Part shown: piece after piece, positions 11,401-20,010 of the stretch | Layout: each line of letters opens with the position of its first letter | Numbering within the stretch: position 1 is the first letter of the stretch | Assembly (NCBI GenBank): GCA_002633025.1 | Contig: NMRB01001030.1 | Coordinates: 28,533 to 92,532, forward strand | Source of the DNA: Notospermus geniculatus | Taxonomy: Eukaryota; Nemertea; Pilidiophora; Heteronemertea; Lineidae | Length of the DNA stretch: 64,000 nucleotides | Direction: 5' to 3' | Translations under genes and position numbers: made by a program | Notes under the pieces: model-generated | What the model was told of the DNA's origin: nothing | Seen by the model: only the letters and a program-made list of their open reading frames with translations | The model's database searches: none

Positions 11401-14238
11401 CTTTTCTACGGATGTAATCCGCTAAGTAATTTTGAAATTGTGAATTTCGTGGGCCGCGAAATTTTTCTTAGTGCCATTTTGACTGTCGTGACTAATTCCC
11501 TTTAAGATGTTACACCGTAACCTACCTGGCAGATCGTCTGTATCGATACTCGTCAATCGACAACCTTTGCTGCAACCTCGCACTCAGGTCGTCAATCAAC
11601 CTAAGGCCATGCAGGGGGATGTGTTGAGGTATTGGGTGGCAAAGAAGTCTGAAATGATAAAATGCCGGGAAAGTGTAGGCCTCCGCCATCTTGGATTTCT
11701 TCAAGCTGCACATGCGCAGTTGCATCTGGTGGGCAAATTCGTACCTCCCGACCAATCCTATCCGTTGGTTTGCCCACCAGATAAGTGCGCGCGCACACAA
11801 AATCTTCACAGATACCAAGATGGCGACGCGTCGAAACGGCGATGAATTGAAATGGCTTGCTCCACATAGCGGGCACATCTCGAACGCCACAGGCCTACCT
11901 GTAATTCCATTGGGCATATACCGGTGTGCCATCTTTCACATCAACTATCTTGGTTGGTAAATAGGCGTAGTTCTGTCCCGCATCCTCCCGACCAGTGTAA
12001 GAACTGAAGCGAACCTTCTGCAGCAGTTCATGCCACGTCGCTGCATCCACCTTATGGCGACTGCTGTCGAAAGGTTCGTCTACCTTATCACTCTTTGGAA
12101 TTGTCCAGAAACCTTCCATGTAGCAAAGGTTAGGCTGGAAAGAGATGTCGGGATAGCTGTAACAAAGACCGCACTGGTCAGGATCATTTGCCGCTCATGG
12201 CGTTGATGGTTGGCTTTGATATGATTATTCTTGGCTTAGTACAGAAAAATCAATCATCTGGTGGCGAGGCCGATATTTCAAATTTTATTACAAATTAGGC
12301 CTACATGTACATTATACCTTGAAAAATTTCTTATAATCTCTTTTTGAACTATCGGAATTGTACCACGCCTTGAACCACTCTTTCATTTCTGTAATCTGCT
12401 CCTTAACTGTTCTCTTCCTCAAGACGGCATCAGGAACATCGGGGTAGGGTAGGTCAACTGTCTTCTTGAAAGTGTTCGGTCCAGCTAAGAAGAAAAAGTG
12501 AAGTTTTTCACAAAACGCTCCCTACCTACCAAAAAAGGAATCGCATCGCACCCAAAATCGAACTTGACCTAGATTTTTTTGCCATATACACACCTGTATG
12601 CAATATGAAATGTATGCAATATTTGTGGGCGTAATGGCTGATGTGGGTCTGTACATTGTGTACACACAGGCTGCGCGAGACTGCTTGCGGTGAGACTGCT
12701 TATGCACAGACCTGNATCACCCGGCGCCATCTTGCTTTCCCACAATCCTGTGAGCACAGCGTAACAGATTGGTGCGAGGCAGGAGCGCCTTCTGTTGTAA
12801 CAATGGGGTCTGTAGTATAGGGAGATGATATTTTTTCTGTTCAGATCTGGCGGTGACGATCTAGAACAGTCAAATCAGGCGACAACCACGTCAGGGACGT
12901 TCTTCATAGTTGAGGTTGCCGACGTCTTCAGTGGAAACTTCCTCAGCGGACACCTCCACCTGGAGGCACCTCTTGAAAGACTGGAGACATTCGTTCAGTC
13001 CAAAATCGGTCATTCCGTATTTTGACCCCTGTTCTCAGGATATCTATGCAGGGGGTACACAGGCAACATTTTCTAAAATTTCTCCAACATTCAGAGAGTT
13101 ACGGACGCGTGTAAACGTTTGGACTCACCCTTAACTGGCATCTGCATCTTGTAGTCATTGTGCCTTGTCCTGAATTCGAGCCCATTCATCACGACCACCA
13201 TCTCTCCCAACCCGATGGTGCGTGGGTAGTTAGCATGATTATGGACCGCTGCGAACCGTCGTCCAGTGTGTGAATCGGCGTAGTAAGGTCGGGTACCTAC
13301 TTGGACGATCCGATTTTGCTTGACTCCAGAGGAACCGTCCGAACTGGAAAAAATGTCCATATTTTGATTCAAGAAGTTTCATGACGCCAGGATGATGAAT
13401 TGTTTGAAGTAGTCCTAACAATGAGATGTCGATCAATGAAAGCAATATACATGAACTAGCCTAAGGGTAGAATAAATAAAGCGGTATCGGGTAGAAATGA
13501 AGCAGTATCGAGTAGAAATGAAACAGTATCGAGTTGAAATGAAGCAGTATCGAGTAGAAATGAACCAGCATCGAGTTGAAATGAAACAGTATCGAATAGA
13601 AATGAAGCAGTATCGAGTAGAAATGAAGCAGTATCGAGTTGAAATGGAGCAGTATCGAGTAGAAATGAACCAGTGTCGAATTAAAATGAAGCAGTATCGA
13701 GTTGAAAAGAACCAGTATCGAGTTGAAATGAAGCAGTATCGAGTAGAAATGAACCAGTATCGAGTAGAAATGACAGAATCGAGTAGAAATGAACCAGTAT
13801 CGGGTAGAAATGAAGCAGTATTGAGTGCAAATGAAGCAGGATCGAGTAGAAATGAAGCAGTATCGAAATAAAACAGTAGGCCTACCGGGTGGAATACTAG
13901 AGAGAGAGTATCGGGGAGCAATGAAACAGAAGAAAGGTGGTATAGACAGTAAAAAATAGTGAAACGCACCGAATTCGCTCTTCGAAAGCAAGTTGTTGCA
14001 TCATCACCTGTCCGATAAGACCTTCCATAGTCTTTTCCAATTTGTCGATTTTAGCTTGGAGATCTGCTCCTGTGGAAGTTGAAGCCAAGGCAAAGAGCAG
14101 GGGCAGGAGTGACGCGATCCGCCACTGAAAAAAGAAAAAAGAATCATAAAAATACATTTGCTCATAGACATCCATTTTGTGAGAAACTTTCATACAAAAT
14201 CGGTCTCCCAGAGTCGGAGTGATGACGGAACTTACCAT
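8461..14238 (-). CDS. Secreted protein of unknown family, copy A (nine exons, exon 6 duplicated)
   Basis: Coding exons, in transcript order: 14238-14236 (ATG only), 14124-13970, 13343-13129, 12484-12318, 12134-11899, 11135-10887, 10787-10539, 10079-9897, 9493-9265 and 8757-8461 (stop TAA). All borders are GT..AG and all phases agree. With one exon 6 the protein is 577 aa; with both it is 660 aa. The start is shared by all three copies: ATG followed directly by GTAAG. Residues 1-20 form a signal peptide (WRIASLLPLLFALAS), and 22-52 are a charged, coiled-coil-like segment. Exon 3 holds GTRPYY (69-74) and TRHNDY (112-117); the last exon holds QRWPIAP and GFCYMYYGD. I do not recognise the family and assign no function beyond likely secretion. 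Its upstream region differs from copies B and C (see the foldback element). Confidence 0.85.
9522..9610. repeat. Short palindromic element in intron 8 of copy A
   Basis: GGCTGACTCCCACACTTGAC at the left end is matched by its near-complement at the right end, including CTAGTGTCAAGTGTGG, around a loop of about 35 bp. It looks like a very small non-autonomous DNA transposon. There is no coding content. Confidence 0.6.
10539..11135 (-). other. Tandemly duplicated exon 6 in copy A
   Basis: Two 249-nt exons, 11135-10887 and 10787-10539, are almost identical. I see one amino-acid difference near the end (V versus A before LNAAYYHR) and a handful of base differences. The intron between them is 99 nt. 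Both have AG acceptors and AG|GTAATT donors, and both enter and leave in phase 2. They can therefore be spliced in series (83 extra residues) or used one at a time without a frame change. Flanking intron sequence was copied too: TGTTCGAACCTCAA recurs after each one. Copy C has one corresponding exon, of 225 nt (29676-29900). Confidence 0.9.
11700..11850. repeat. Palindromic element, CATCTGGTGGGCAAA family
   Basis: CATCTGGTGGGCAAATTCGT is followed by GACCAATC and then the inverted TTTGCCCACCAGATA, GTGCGCGCGC and AAGATGGCG. The same arrangement occurs at 41580-41765 in the 5' flank of the SLC22 gene, where the core is present twice in tandem. It lies in intron 5 of copy A and appears to be a mobile short palindrome. 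Confidence 0.55.
13480..13876. repeat. 21-bp minisatellite in intron 2 of copy A
   Basis: About 18 units of a 21-bp repeat (consensus near CAGTATCGAGTAGAAATGAAG). Because 21 is a multiple of three, the plus strand is open throughout and reads as repeats of MKQYRVE. That frame lies antisense in an intron and has no gene structure, so I treat it as a by-product. Homologous arrays sit in the same intron of copies B and C. Confidence 0.93.
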
Positions 14239-14314
14239 TTTTGGAATTTCTTCTCGAGTACTCAGTAGTGAATCAGGTGGTCACTGAACCGGTACTGATG
14301 AAAATTTTGTTGAA

Positions 14315-15590
14315 AATTTTNATCTAGTATGGTGATAATTTGTAACACATGAACGTTACACTTTATCGCCAGGAGATTTTTTGTAACAAACCTAAGTTAC
14401 AATTTATCTCCACTCCCTGGTAAAAAGGGAGGAGGGCCTAAACGGCAAAAACGTTACAAAATCTCACCACTGGACTCTTTTTAACTTAAACACTCACTGG
14501 AGAGATTTTGTAACGTTACAAAATCTCTCCAGTGATTGGTGAGATTTTGTAACGTTACAAAATCTCTCCAGTGAGTGGTTAAGTTAAAAAGAGTGCAGGC
14601 ACGCGCCCCCTTGGAGGAAGTTGACCAAATTTGCAGTGAACCATCGTCAATGTCTCCTCCATATTTCCACTGAATCGTTTGCCGATATCTACAAAGGTTC
14701 AAGAGTTATTGCCGTTTAGGCCCTCTTCCCTTTTCACCAGGGATTGGAGATAAATTGTAACTTAGGTTTGTTACCAAAAAATGAAGAATGATATACCTAC
14801 AAAATGACACCAATTCTCTACTGTTGTCTTGATCAGAACAGCTCGGCAGATGGCCTGGAAACTTTGGTGACCCCCTGTTCTCAGCCTAGTTTCACTTAGC
14901 CTAGTTCGCTCCATCCTGCATTCAGTGGAACATCACGGCAAATCACGACAGAAATTGCGAATGCACTCGGACTACCCCTGAACCTTGTCGAACTTTCTCT
15001 GAGAGAATCTAGTATGGTGATAATTTGTAACACATGAAAGTTACACTTTATCGCCAGGAGATTTTTTGTAACAAACCTAAGTTACGATTTATCTCCACTC
15101 CCCGGTAAAAAGGGAAAAGGGCCTAAACGGCAATAACTCTTGAACCTTTGGATATATCGACAAACGGTTCAGTGGAAATATAGAGGAGACATTGACGATG
15201 GTTCACTGCAAATTTGGTCAACTTCCTCCAAGGGGGCGCGTGCCTGCACTAATTTGGACTTAGATAATTGATCATCAAGCGTGTTTTGTACATAGAGACT
15301 CATCAACATCGTTCATTCGTTACAAAATCTCTCCAGTGGTGAGATTCTGTAACGTTACAAAACCTCACCACTGGAGAGATTTTGTAACGTTACAAAAATA
15401 ATGTTGCAAAATCTCACCACTGGAGAGATTTTGTAACCTTACAAAATCTGTCCAGTGGTGAGATTTTGTAACGTTACAAAATCTCTCCAGTTGTGAGATT
15501 TTGTAACGAATGAATGATGTTGGTGAGTCTCTATGTACAAAAACACGCTTGATGATCAATTATCTAAGTTCAAAAGAGTGCAGGCACGCG
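14315..15590. mobile_element. Foldback / palindrome-rich element upstream of copy A
   Basis: The block starting TCTAGTATGGTGATAATTTG occurs at 14322 and again, directly, at 15008. Its partner, with TTGCCGTTTAGGCCCTCTTCC and TTGTAACTTAGGTTTGTTAC, is inverted at 14711-14780. The cores at 14490-14590 and 15318-15510 are nested palindromes of AAAATCTCTCCAGTG and CACTGGAGAGATTTTG joined by GTAACGTTAC. There is no transposase frame. The structure fits a composite foldback transposon of two related halves, with an old satellite monomer between them. Its left edge falls in the promoter of copy A. Confidence 0.75.
14783..14990 (+). repeat. Isolated diverged satellite monomer
   Basis: One copy of the satellite unit (ATACCTACAAAATGACACCA, then GATCAGAACAGCTCGGCAGA) lies about 6 kb from the array, between halves of the foldback element. 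It carries AGTTTCACTTAGCC, found only in the diverged edge monomers at 7930-8330 and not in the homogeneous core. It therefore resembles the older edge form rather than a recent escape from the core. Confidence 0.85.
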
Positions 15591-15599
15591 CAATAGCAA

Positions 15600-15930
15600 T
15601 ATAAAAAGTTTTTAGAATGACCTTTATGAGCAGAGCGAGCTTCTTCAGTTTGTTAAAGTTGTTAGTATAGGACCTGGTTGAGGCGTGCTGCCCTCTATCA
15701 TAGTTTAACTACTGGTTTCCATAGGGTCCCTTTAAGGCCATACGTTCATGAGAGCTACTCAAGCCGTCGGTTCGTAGTCACGTGAACGTGGCAAGTTTTC
15801 ATGTGAAATAATCCGGTCGTTGATGACTGTGACCATTACGTTTTTCTAACTTGCTTTTTTACACTTCTGGTAGCTCGACTTGAAAGTGCCAGCCTGAAGA
15901 AGATCCCTGTTGGGGTCGAAAATTTGCTAA
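15600..15930. mobile_element. Possible element remnant with hammerhead-like motifs at both ends
   Basis: On the plus strand, 15892-15925 reads CTGAAGA, then GATCCC-TGTT-GGGGTC, then GAAA. This matches the CUGANGA / stem II / GAAA order of a hammerhead core. On the minus strand near 15650-15622, CTGAAGAAGCTCGC is a weaker, inverted counterpart. The DNA between has no long open frame. I could not pair stem I fully, so this may be a decayed copy. Confidence 0.4.
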
Positions 15931-16025
15931 GATTCTGGATATTGACTTCTTGTTTATCATCATTTTGTGTGTCATCATTCATTATCATCATTTTGTGCTT
16001 TCTCTTTCTTTGCTTTTTTTCGCAG

Positions 16026-16663
16026 TGTCATCTGGGCTTGAGTGTTACAGTTTGTTCACAGGAGGCGTGAAAAAAGTCGATGAGACGAAACATCTATGCG
16101 CTGATGGCCAGAAGTGCTTGGTAAGCGGAATAATCACATGGAAATGACACGCATAATGAGTGCAATAGAAGTTGACGTCACAACGGTCACGTGACTGCAA
16201 AGAATCGGCCATGTTCGCCGTCAAATGACCGGCGATGACGTCAAAACTATCACGGCGATGACGTCAAAACCATCACGTCGTGACATTTTGACGTCACGAT
16301 CTGTGTGTTGACGCTGTGTTCATGCCGTGACGTCGCTTGACATTTTGACGGCCAATATGGCGGCATCGTGTCGTTATGGAAATGTGACGTCACGTGGAGG
16401 GTCTATAAGTTACTGAAAATGGCCTATCAATTTTTTTACAGAAATGGCATTACACGTCCCACGGAAAGACAAAAATGACAAAGGGCTGTGGTAATCCGCG
16501 CCTTTGCGTTGAACCACACAACGTCTCGCTGAAGGATTTTAAATGTTACGTCTGCTCCGACAAGAATTTCTGCAACATGGGATCGAAATATTCTGGGTCC
16601 AAATACGGCATTATTCTTCTCTCCTCCATCGCTATGTTCCTAGCTTACTTTAACTGGTGGTAA
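16026..16663 (+). CDS. Ly6/uPAR-type (three-finger) GPI-anchored protein, 5' exon not located
   Basis: Two coding exons are visible: 16026-16120 (after CGCAG, donor TTG|GTAAGC) and 16442-16663 (after ACAG, ending in TAA). They join in frame into about 104 residues. The mature start is LECY and the cysteine-rich core ends in CYVCSDKNFCN, close to the CxxDxCN ending of Ly6/uPAR domains. Eight cysteines are present rather than the usual ten. There is one N-glycosylation sequon (NVS). After the last Cys-Asn come a small-residue stretch (SGSKYG) and a terminal hydrophobic segment, the usual signal for a GPI anchor. The first exon enters in phase 1, so an upstream exon with ATG and signal peptide is expected. 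I did not find a convincing one; the hydrophobic stretch just before 16026 lacks an in-frame ATG and contains the acceptor's pyrimidine tract. Function is unknown beyond the fold and likely surface location. Confidence 0.8.
16170..16395. promoter_or_regulatory. Cluster of GACGTCA (CRE-like) sites in the Ly6 gene intron
   Basis: At least five GACGTCA copies and one GACGTCG lie within about 225 bp, several as full TGACGTCA. This is the binding core of CREB/ATF-type bZIP factors. The copies near 16236 and 16259 share flanks (GGCGATGACGTCAAAAC), so part of the cluster arose by local duplication. Similar sites occur in SLC34 intron 1 at 20535-20600. Enhancer activity is speculation. Confidence 0.4.
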
Positions 16664-16712
16664 CAGGAGACACAAGACGCCAACACAGGCGCGTGAGATG
16701 ACACTATGATGA

Positions 16713-16857
16713 CTTTCGGTGGCAGCCATCTTGGCAAATTAGGTCATCACCATGGGAATTATCTTCCAGAGTGACAGATGATTGGTTCTCCCATCCCCAG
16801 TGGGGGAAATCACCATGGTGATGACCTAATTTTGGCAAGATGGCTGCTAGCGAAACT
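16713..16857. mobile_element. MITE, GCTAGCAGCCATCTTG family, copy 1
   Basis: Inverted ends of about 45 bp (GGCAGCCATCTTGGCAAATT at left, AATTTTGGCAAGATGGCTGC at right) enclose a conserved middle with GACAGATGATTGGTTCTCCC. Full copies also occur at 37652-37801, 42364-42527 and 55341-55504, and half copies at 34031-34081 and 46880-46976. No coding capacity. Confidence 0.9.
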
Positions 16858-17660
16858 ATACTGTCTGGACAGTATAGGGACTGCCAACGTATTAGCACGC
16901 GGGGTCCAGGACAGTGGCATGAGGAATCTGTGCAACGACCTCTACTGGGAAACTGGAACAACTGCTGTAATTAGCCAGTCAAAGTCACTCGTAGAAACCT
17001 GTACATTCAAACTTCGCAAGGTTATAACCGGTTTGTACATCAAAATACTAGACTGTTGATCGATTAAAAATACTAGTATAAGTTCTCTTATTTTTTATCA
17101 GCTTAGGTATGTCTACACTAGCAAACCTTTGTTTGCAAACATGGCTAAACATCATGCTTGGTCGTGGGGTTTCTGCAAGTTCTAAAGGCAGCACACCAGG
17201 CTAAGGTGAGGGCGATTTTGCTCGGTGGCGACCAGGGGTAGCCGCATAGAAACTCGACAGCCTATCGGTGATAAAATGCATGTACAGCACTATCGGCAGA
17301 TGGACTCCGCTAGCGCCGTTTTGACGGGCGTTTTTATCGCCGCGATAATCGCCACTTTTTAAACGCTCAGTAAAAACGATATCGCTCTGTAGGTCGATCG
17401 ACTGTTGATCGAGTTTTACCATGGCTTTTTTGTCTCGTTGGCGATGCCACCCGCTGTTGGCGTTTTTGGGGTTTTGACGGGCGTTTTGGATGCGATATCG
17501 CCAACCGCGTTAAAATCGCCGCGATGTAAACGCCCGTCAAATCGGCCCTTTAGGCTACTTGCTAAAGAGCTTTCAGCAGGACGGTTATCGAGTTTGGCGC
17601 AGTGCAGGCACCGAGGCTTCTCAGTTCTCGTTTTGGTTAGAGTCGGGCAGCACAGTCAAA

Positions 17661-17809
17661 GGGCCGTATGCACCAAGCGAAGATTATCTTGAACTCAGGT
17701 TGAGCCACAACTTTTCCATTGTCGCATCATGCCCTGGCAAACCTGAACAATGGAAAAGTTGTGGCTCAACCTGAGTTCAAGATAATCTTCGTTTGGTGCA
17801 TACGGCCCA
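17661..17809. repeat. Perfect-arm palindrome of about 65-bp arms
   Basis: The left arm (GGGCCGTATGCACCAAGCGA through GTTGAGCCACAACTTTTCCA) is repeated inverted at the right, ending GGTGCATACGGCCC, with a loop of about 25 bp. The near-perfect arms suggest a recent palindromic transposon. Its position between the Ly6 and SLC34 genes gives no functional hint. Confidence 0.8.
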
Positions 17810-17859
17810 AAAGGTTCACAAAGGTTGTGATTTAGGCCTGCTATTTAGAAGATATGGGT

Positions 17860-18200
17860 CATATGAATAAAGACAAGCAAATGATTTTACTTCAGATTTG
17901 TACAGCATTGCCTCGTGCATTTGTATTGCAAAATTCAAGTAAAAGCATTTAGGCCTATTAGTCTTTATTCAGACCACCCATTGGCTGATGGTATTCATAA
18001 AAGTTAGAAAATAAAATAAAAGTTAGCAGTGTCCAATGTAAATGTAGGTACAAAATTTAAAGTAAAAGTATTTGCTAGCTTTCATAAATATCAGCCAATT
18101 GCTGGTGTTCATAAAAGTTAGCAAATGCTTTTACTTAAGATTTGTACAGTGAGGTCCAATGTAAATGCACTACAAAACTTGGAAGGAAAAGCATTTGCTA
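17860..18200. other. AT-rich non-coding stretch with imperfect repeats
   Basis: Phrases around AAGCATTTGCTAGCTTT, ATTCATAAAAGTTAG and GATTTGTACAG recur several times in both orientations. I see no gene here. Confidence 0.4.
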
Positions 18201-18728
18201 GCTTTTATGAATATCAACCATTGTCTGGGCCACGCTTGCAAACACCTTGACCGAGATTTACCTGAGGACACGAGTGACGGAGGATTGGACACGAGTGAGA
18301 TCATGACACAGAATGAAAACACAGCATTCTGTGTTTGTCATTCTCATGTCTCTGTCGAACAAAAGAAAAGAGCACAGTCACTCGCGGGTAAAGTGTCCAT
18401 TTGTCAGGCTGTGTGACACAATTCGAAAATGCAAATAAATTGGAAATCACTCGTTGCGACTGCTTTAAGAGCTCAAGACTTTCAGGGATTCAAAAACCAA
18501 CTTTCTCCGTGTCGTATTCTATTTTTTCAAGGGCGTGGTTGGGTTAATTTTTCCCGTTCTGACAGTGGGAGTGTCCTTACAGCTTAAGTGTGTCCTAACA
18601 GCTTAAGTGTGGAAAGTTTGGTTCTGAAGTGTCCAAAATTTGGACCGACGGAAGAACGAACTGTGGTGGGTGGATGTGCTAATCTGGCCGGATCTCAGCA
18701 ACGACGACTGTCCCGGTCAGGAGCAGGA

Positions 18729-18782
18729 TACACCGAAAGATATAAAGATGGCGCCTCGTACAGCCTCACAACCAAGCGTAAA
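18729..18782 (+). CDS. Possible upstream exon of the SLC34 gene (weak)
   Basis: An open frame passes through ATGGCGCCTCGT at about 18748 and ends at AAG|GTGAGA (18783). It could splice in phase 0 to an acceptor just before 20011 and give a longer N-terminus. The residues (MAPRTASQPSVK) are not diagnostic. SLC34 N-termini are poorly conserved, so this remains a guess. Confidence 0.2.
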
Positions 18783-19426
18783 GGTGAGATATTCTTGTAG
18801 TGTTCCTGGAACGAGGTTATCTCGTCTGATCACATAGTCTCGGTACCCCAGCCGCTGTTTCGAATCTGGGGATTCGCAAAGTTTATGTGTAGCAGTACTG
18901 CGGGACAAAACGGCTGGCTGCGCGAGACTTCTGATCACAGCACATTTGTCGATTTTCAAAATTTTGTTGGCATATCAATCTGCACTTGTTTGACTCTTAA
19001 GGTGACAGGTCCACTTGACCGCATGTCAAACCATTGACATGATAAAGATAACCCATAAAGCAATATTTTGAACGTTTGGACGTTTGTTCTCAAGAGTCAG
19101 AATTTTGGTGACCTGAGGAGGACACCTCCCGCTCGTCCTGTTACTTGAGGTAGGCCTATACAGGGCAGTCTGTGCTCCAAATCTCTTAGAAATTTAATAC
19201 TCGATATAAGATCACTTACTCTACTTGTCCTAAATTTTCTAGATGTTAAATATAAACAGGAGTGTTTTGTAAATATAAACTTCGGTGGCGTTTCTTCCTC
19301 AATGAATACCTGTACGCGACAATCTCGCCGAGAAGTGGTTCCAGGCGATCAAAAACTTTGATTTCGTTTTTCGGCAAAAAAGCTCGCAACTGATAACGAA
19401 ATCTATCTTGATTGACGCATACCCAG

Positions 19427-19806
19427 CAGCACACCAGGCGATATCGCAAGCGATCTGATCGCCACGATCTTCTCACCAGCCACTGCAGACGAGGCGATGT
19501 CGGTTTTGGTATTGTTTGACAATTGGCGAATATCGCTTACGAGAAGGTTCCACGAATCGCACACCTGGCGTCAACAGCCGATTAAATTAAAGCCAGCAGC
19601 ACACCAGGCGATCATCGCAATTATTGATCTAATCGCCGCCGATCTTCACACCAGCCACCGCAGACGAGGCGATATCGGATTTGGTATTGTTTGATATTGG
19701 GCGATCATCGCTGGCGAGAGGATTCCACGCATCGCTGTCCAGCGTCAACAGCCGATTTTGCTCGCTTGTGATCAGATCGCTGCCATATCGCCTGGTGTGC
19801 TGCAAA
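19427..19806. mobile_element. TIR element, CAGCACACCAGGCGAT family
   Basis: GCAGCACACCAGGCGATATC at 19429 is matched inverted by GATATGGCAGCGATCTGATC and GGCGATATGG-type sequence ending GTGTGCTGC at about 19803. The end motif recurs at 17190, 19592 and 21735, so several related fragments surround the SLC34 exons. The interior has no long frame. It is probably a non-autonomous DNA transposon. Confidence 0.65.
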
Positions 19807-20010
19807 CTTTACCGAATCGTGCCGAGCAAAACTTTTAACTATTTTTGCCTAAATCTCAAGTCCAAAAATCGGGGTTATTTCAACGAGGCCTTTGTGTTGA
19901 GGCCAACCACTCAAAAGCGATTTTGACAGAAACATAGCCAAACGTACTTCATATTTTCCCATCAATCTGTCCATCTTGTCTCGCGGAGAGTTATCGCGGT
20001 GAAGGCGACA

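Noticed and set aside
13497-13871. Plus-strand 124-codon frame of MKQYRVE repeats, and the matching minus-strand frames
   Set aside because: A product of the 21-bp minisatellite period; it lies within intron 2 of copy A and lacks other coding features.
15950-16147. A single-exon start for the Ly6 protein with a hydrophobic leader directly upstream
   Set aside because: The frame begins at TTG, not ATG, and the stretch is the pyrimidine tract and CAG acceptor before the exon at 16026.
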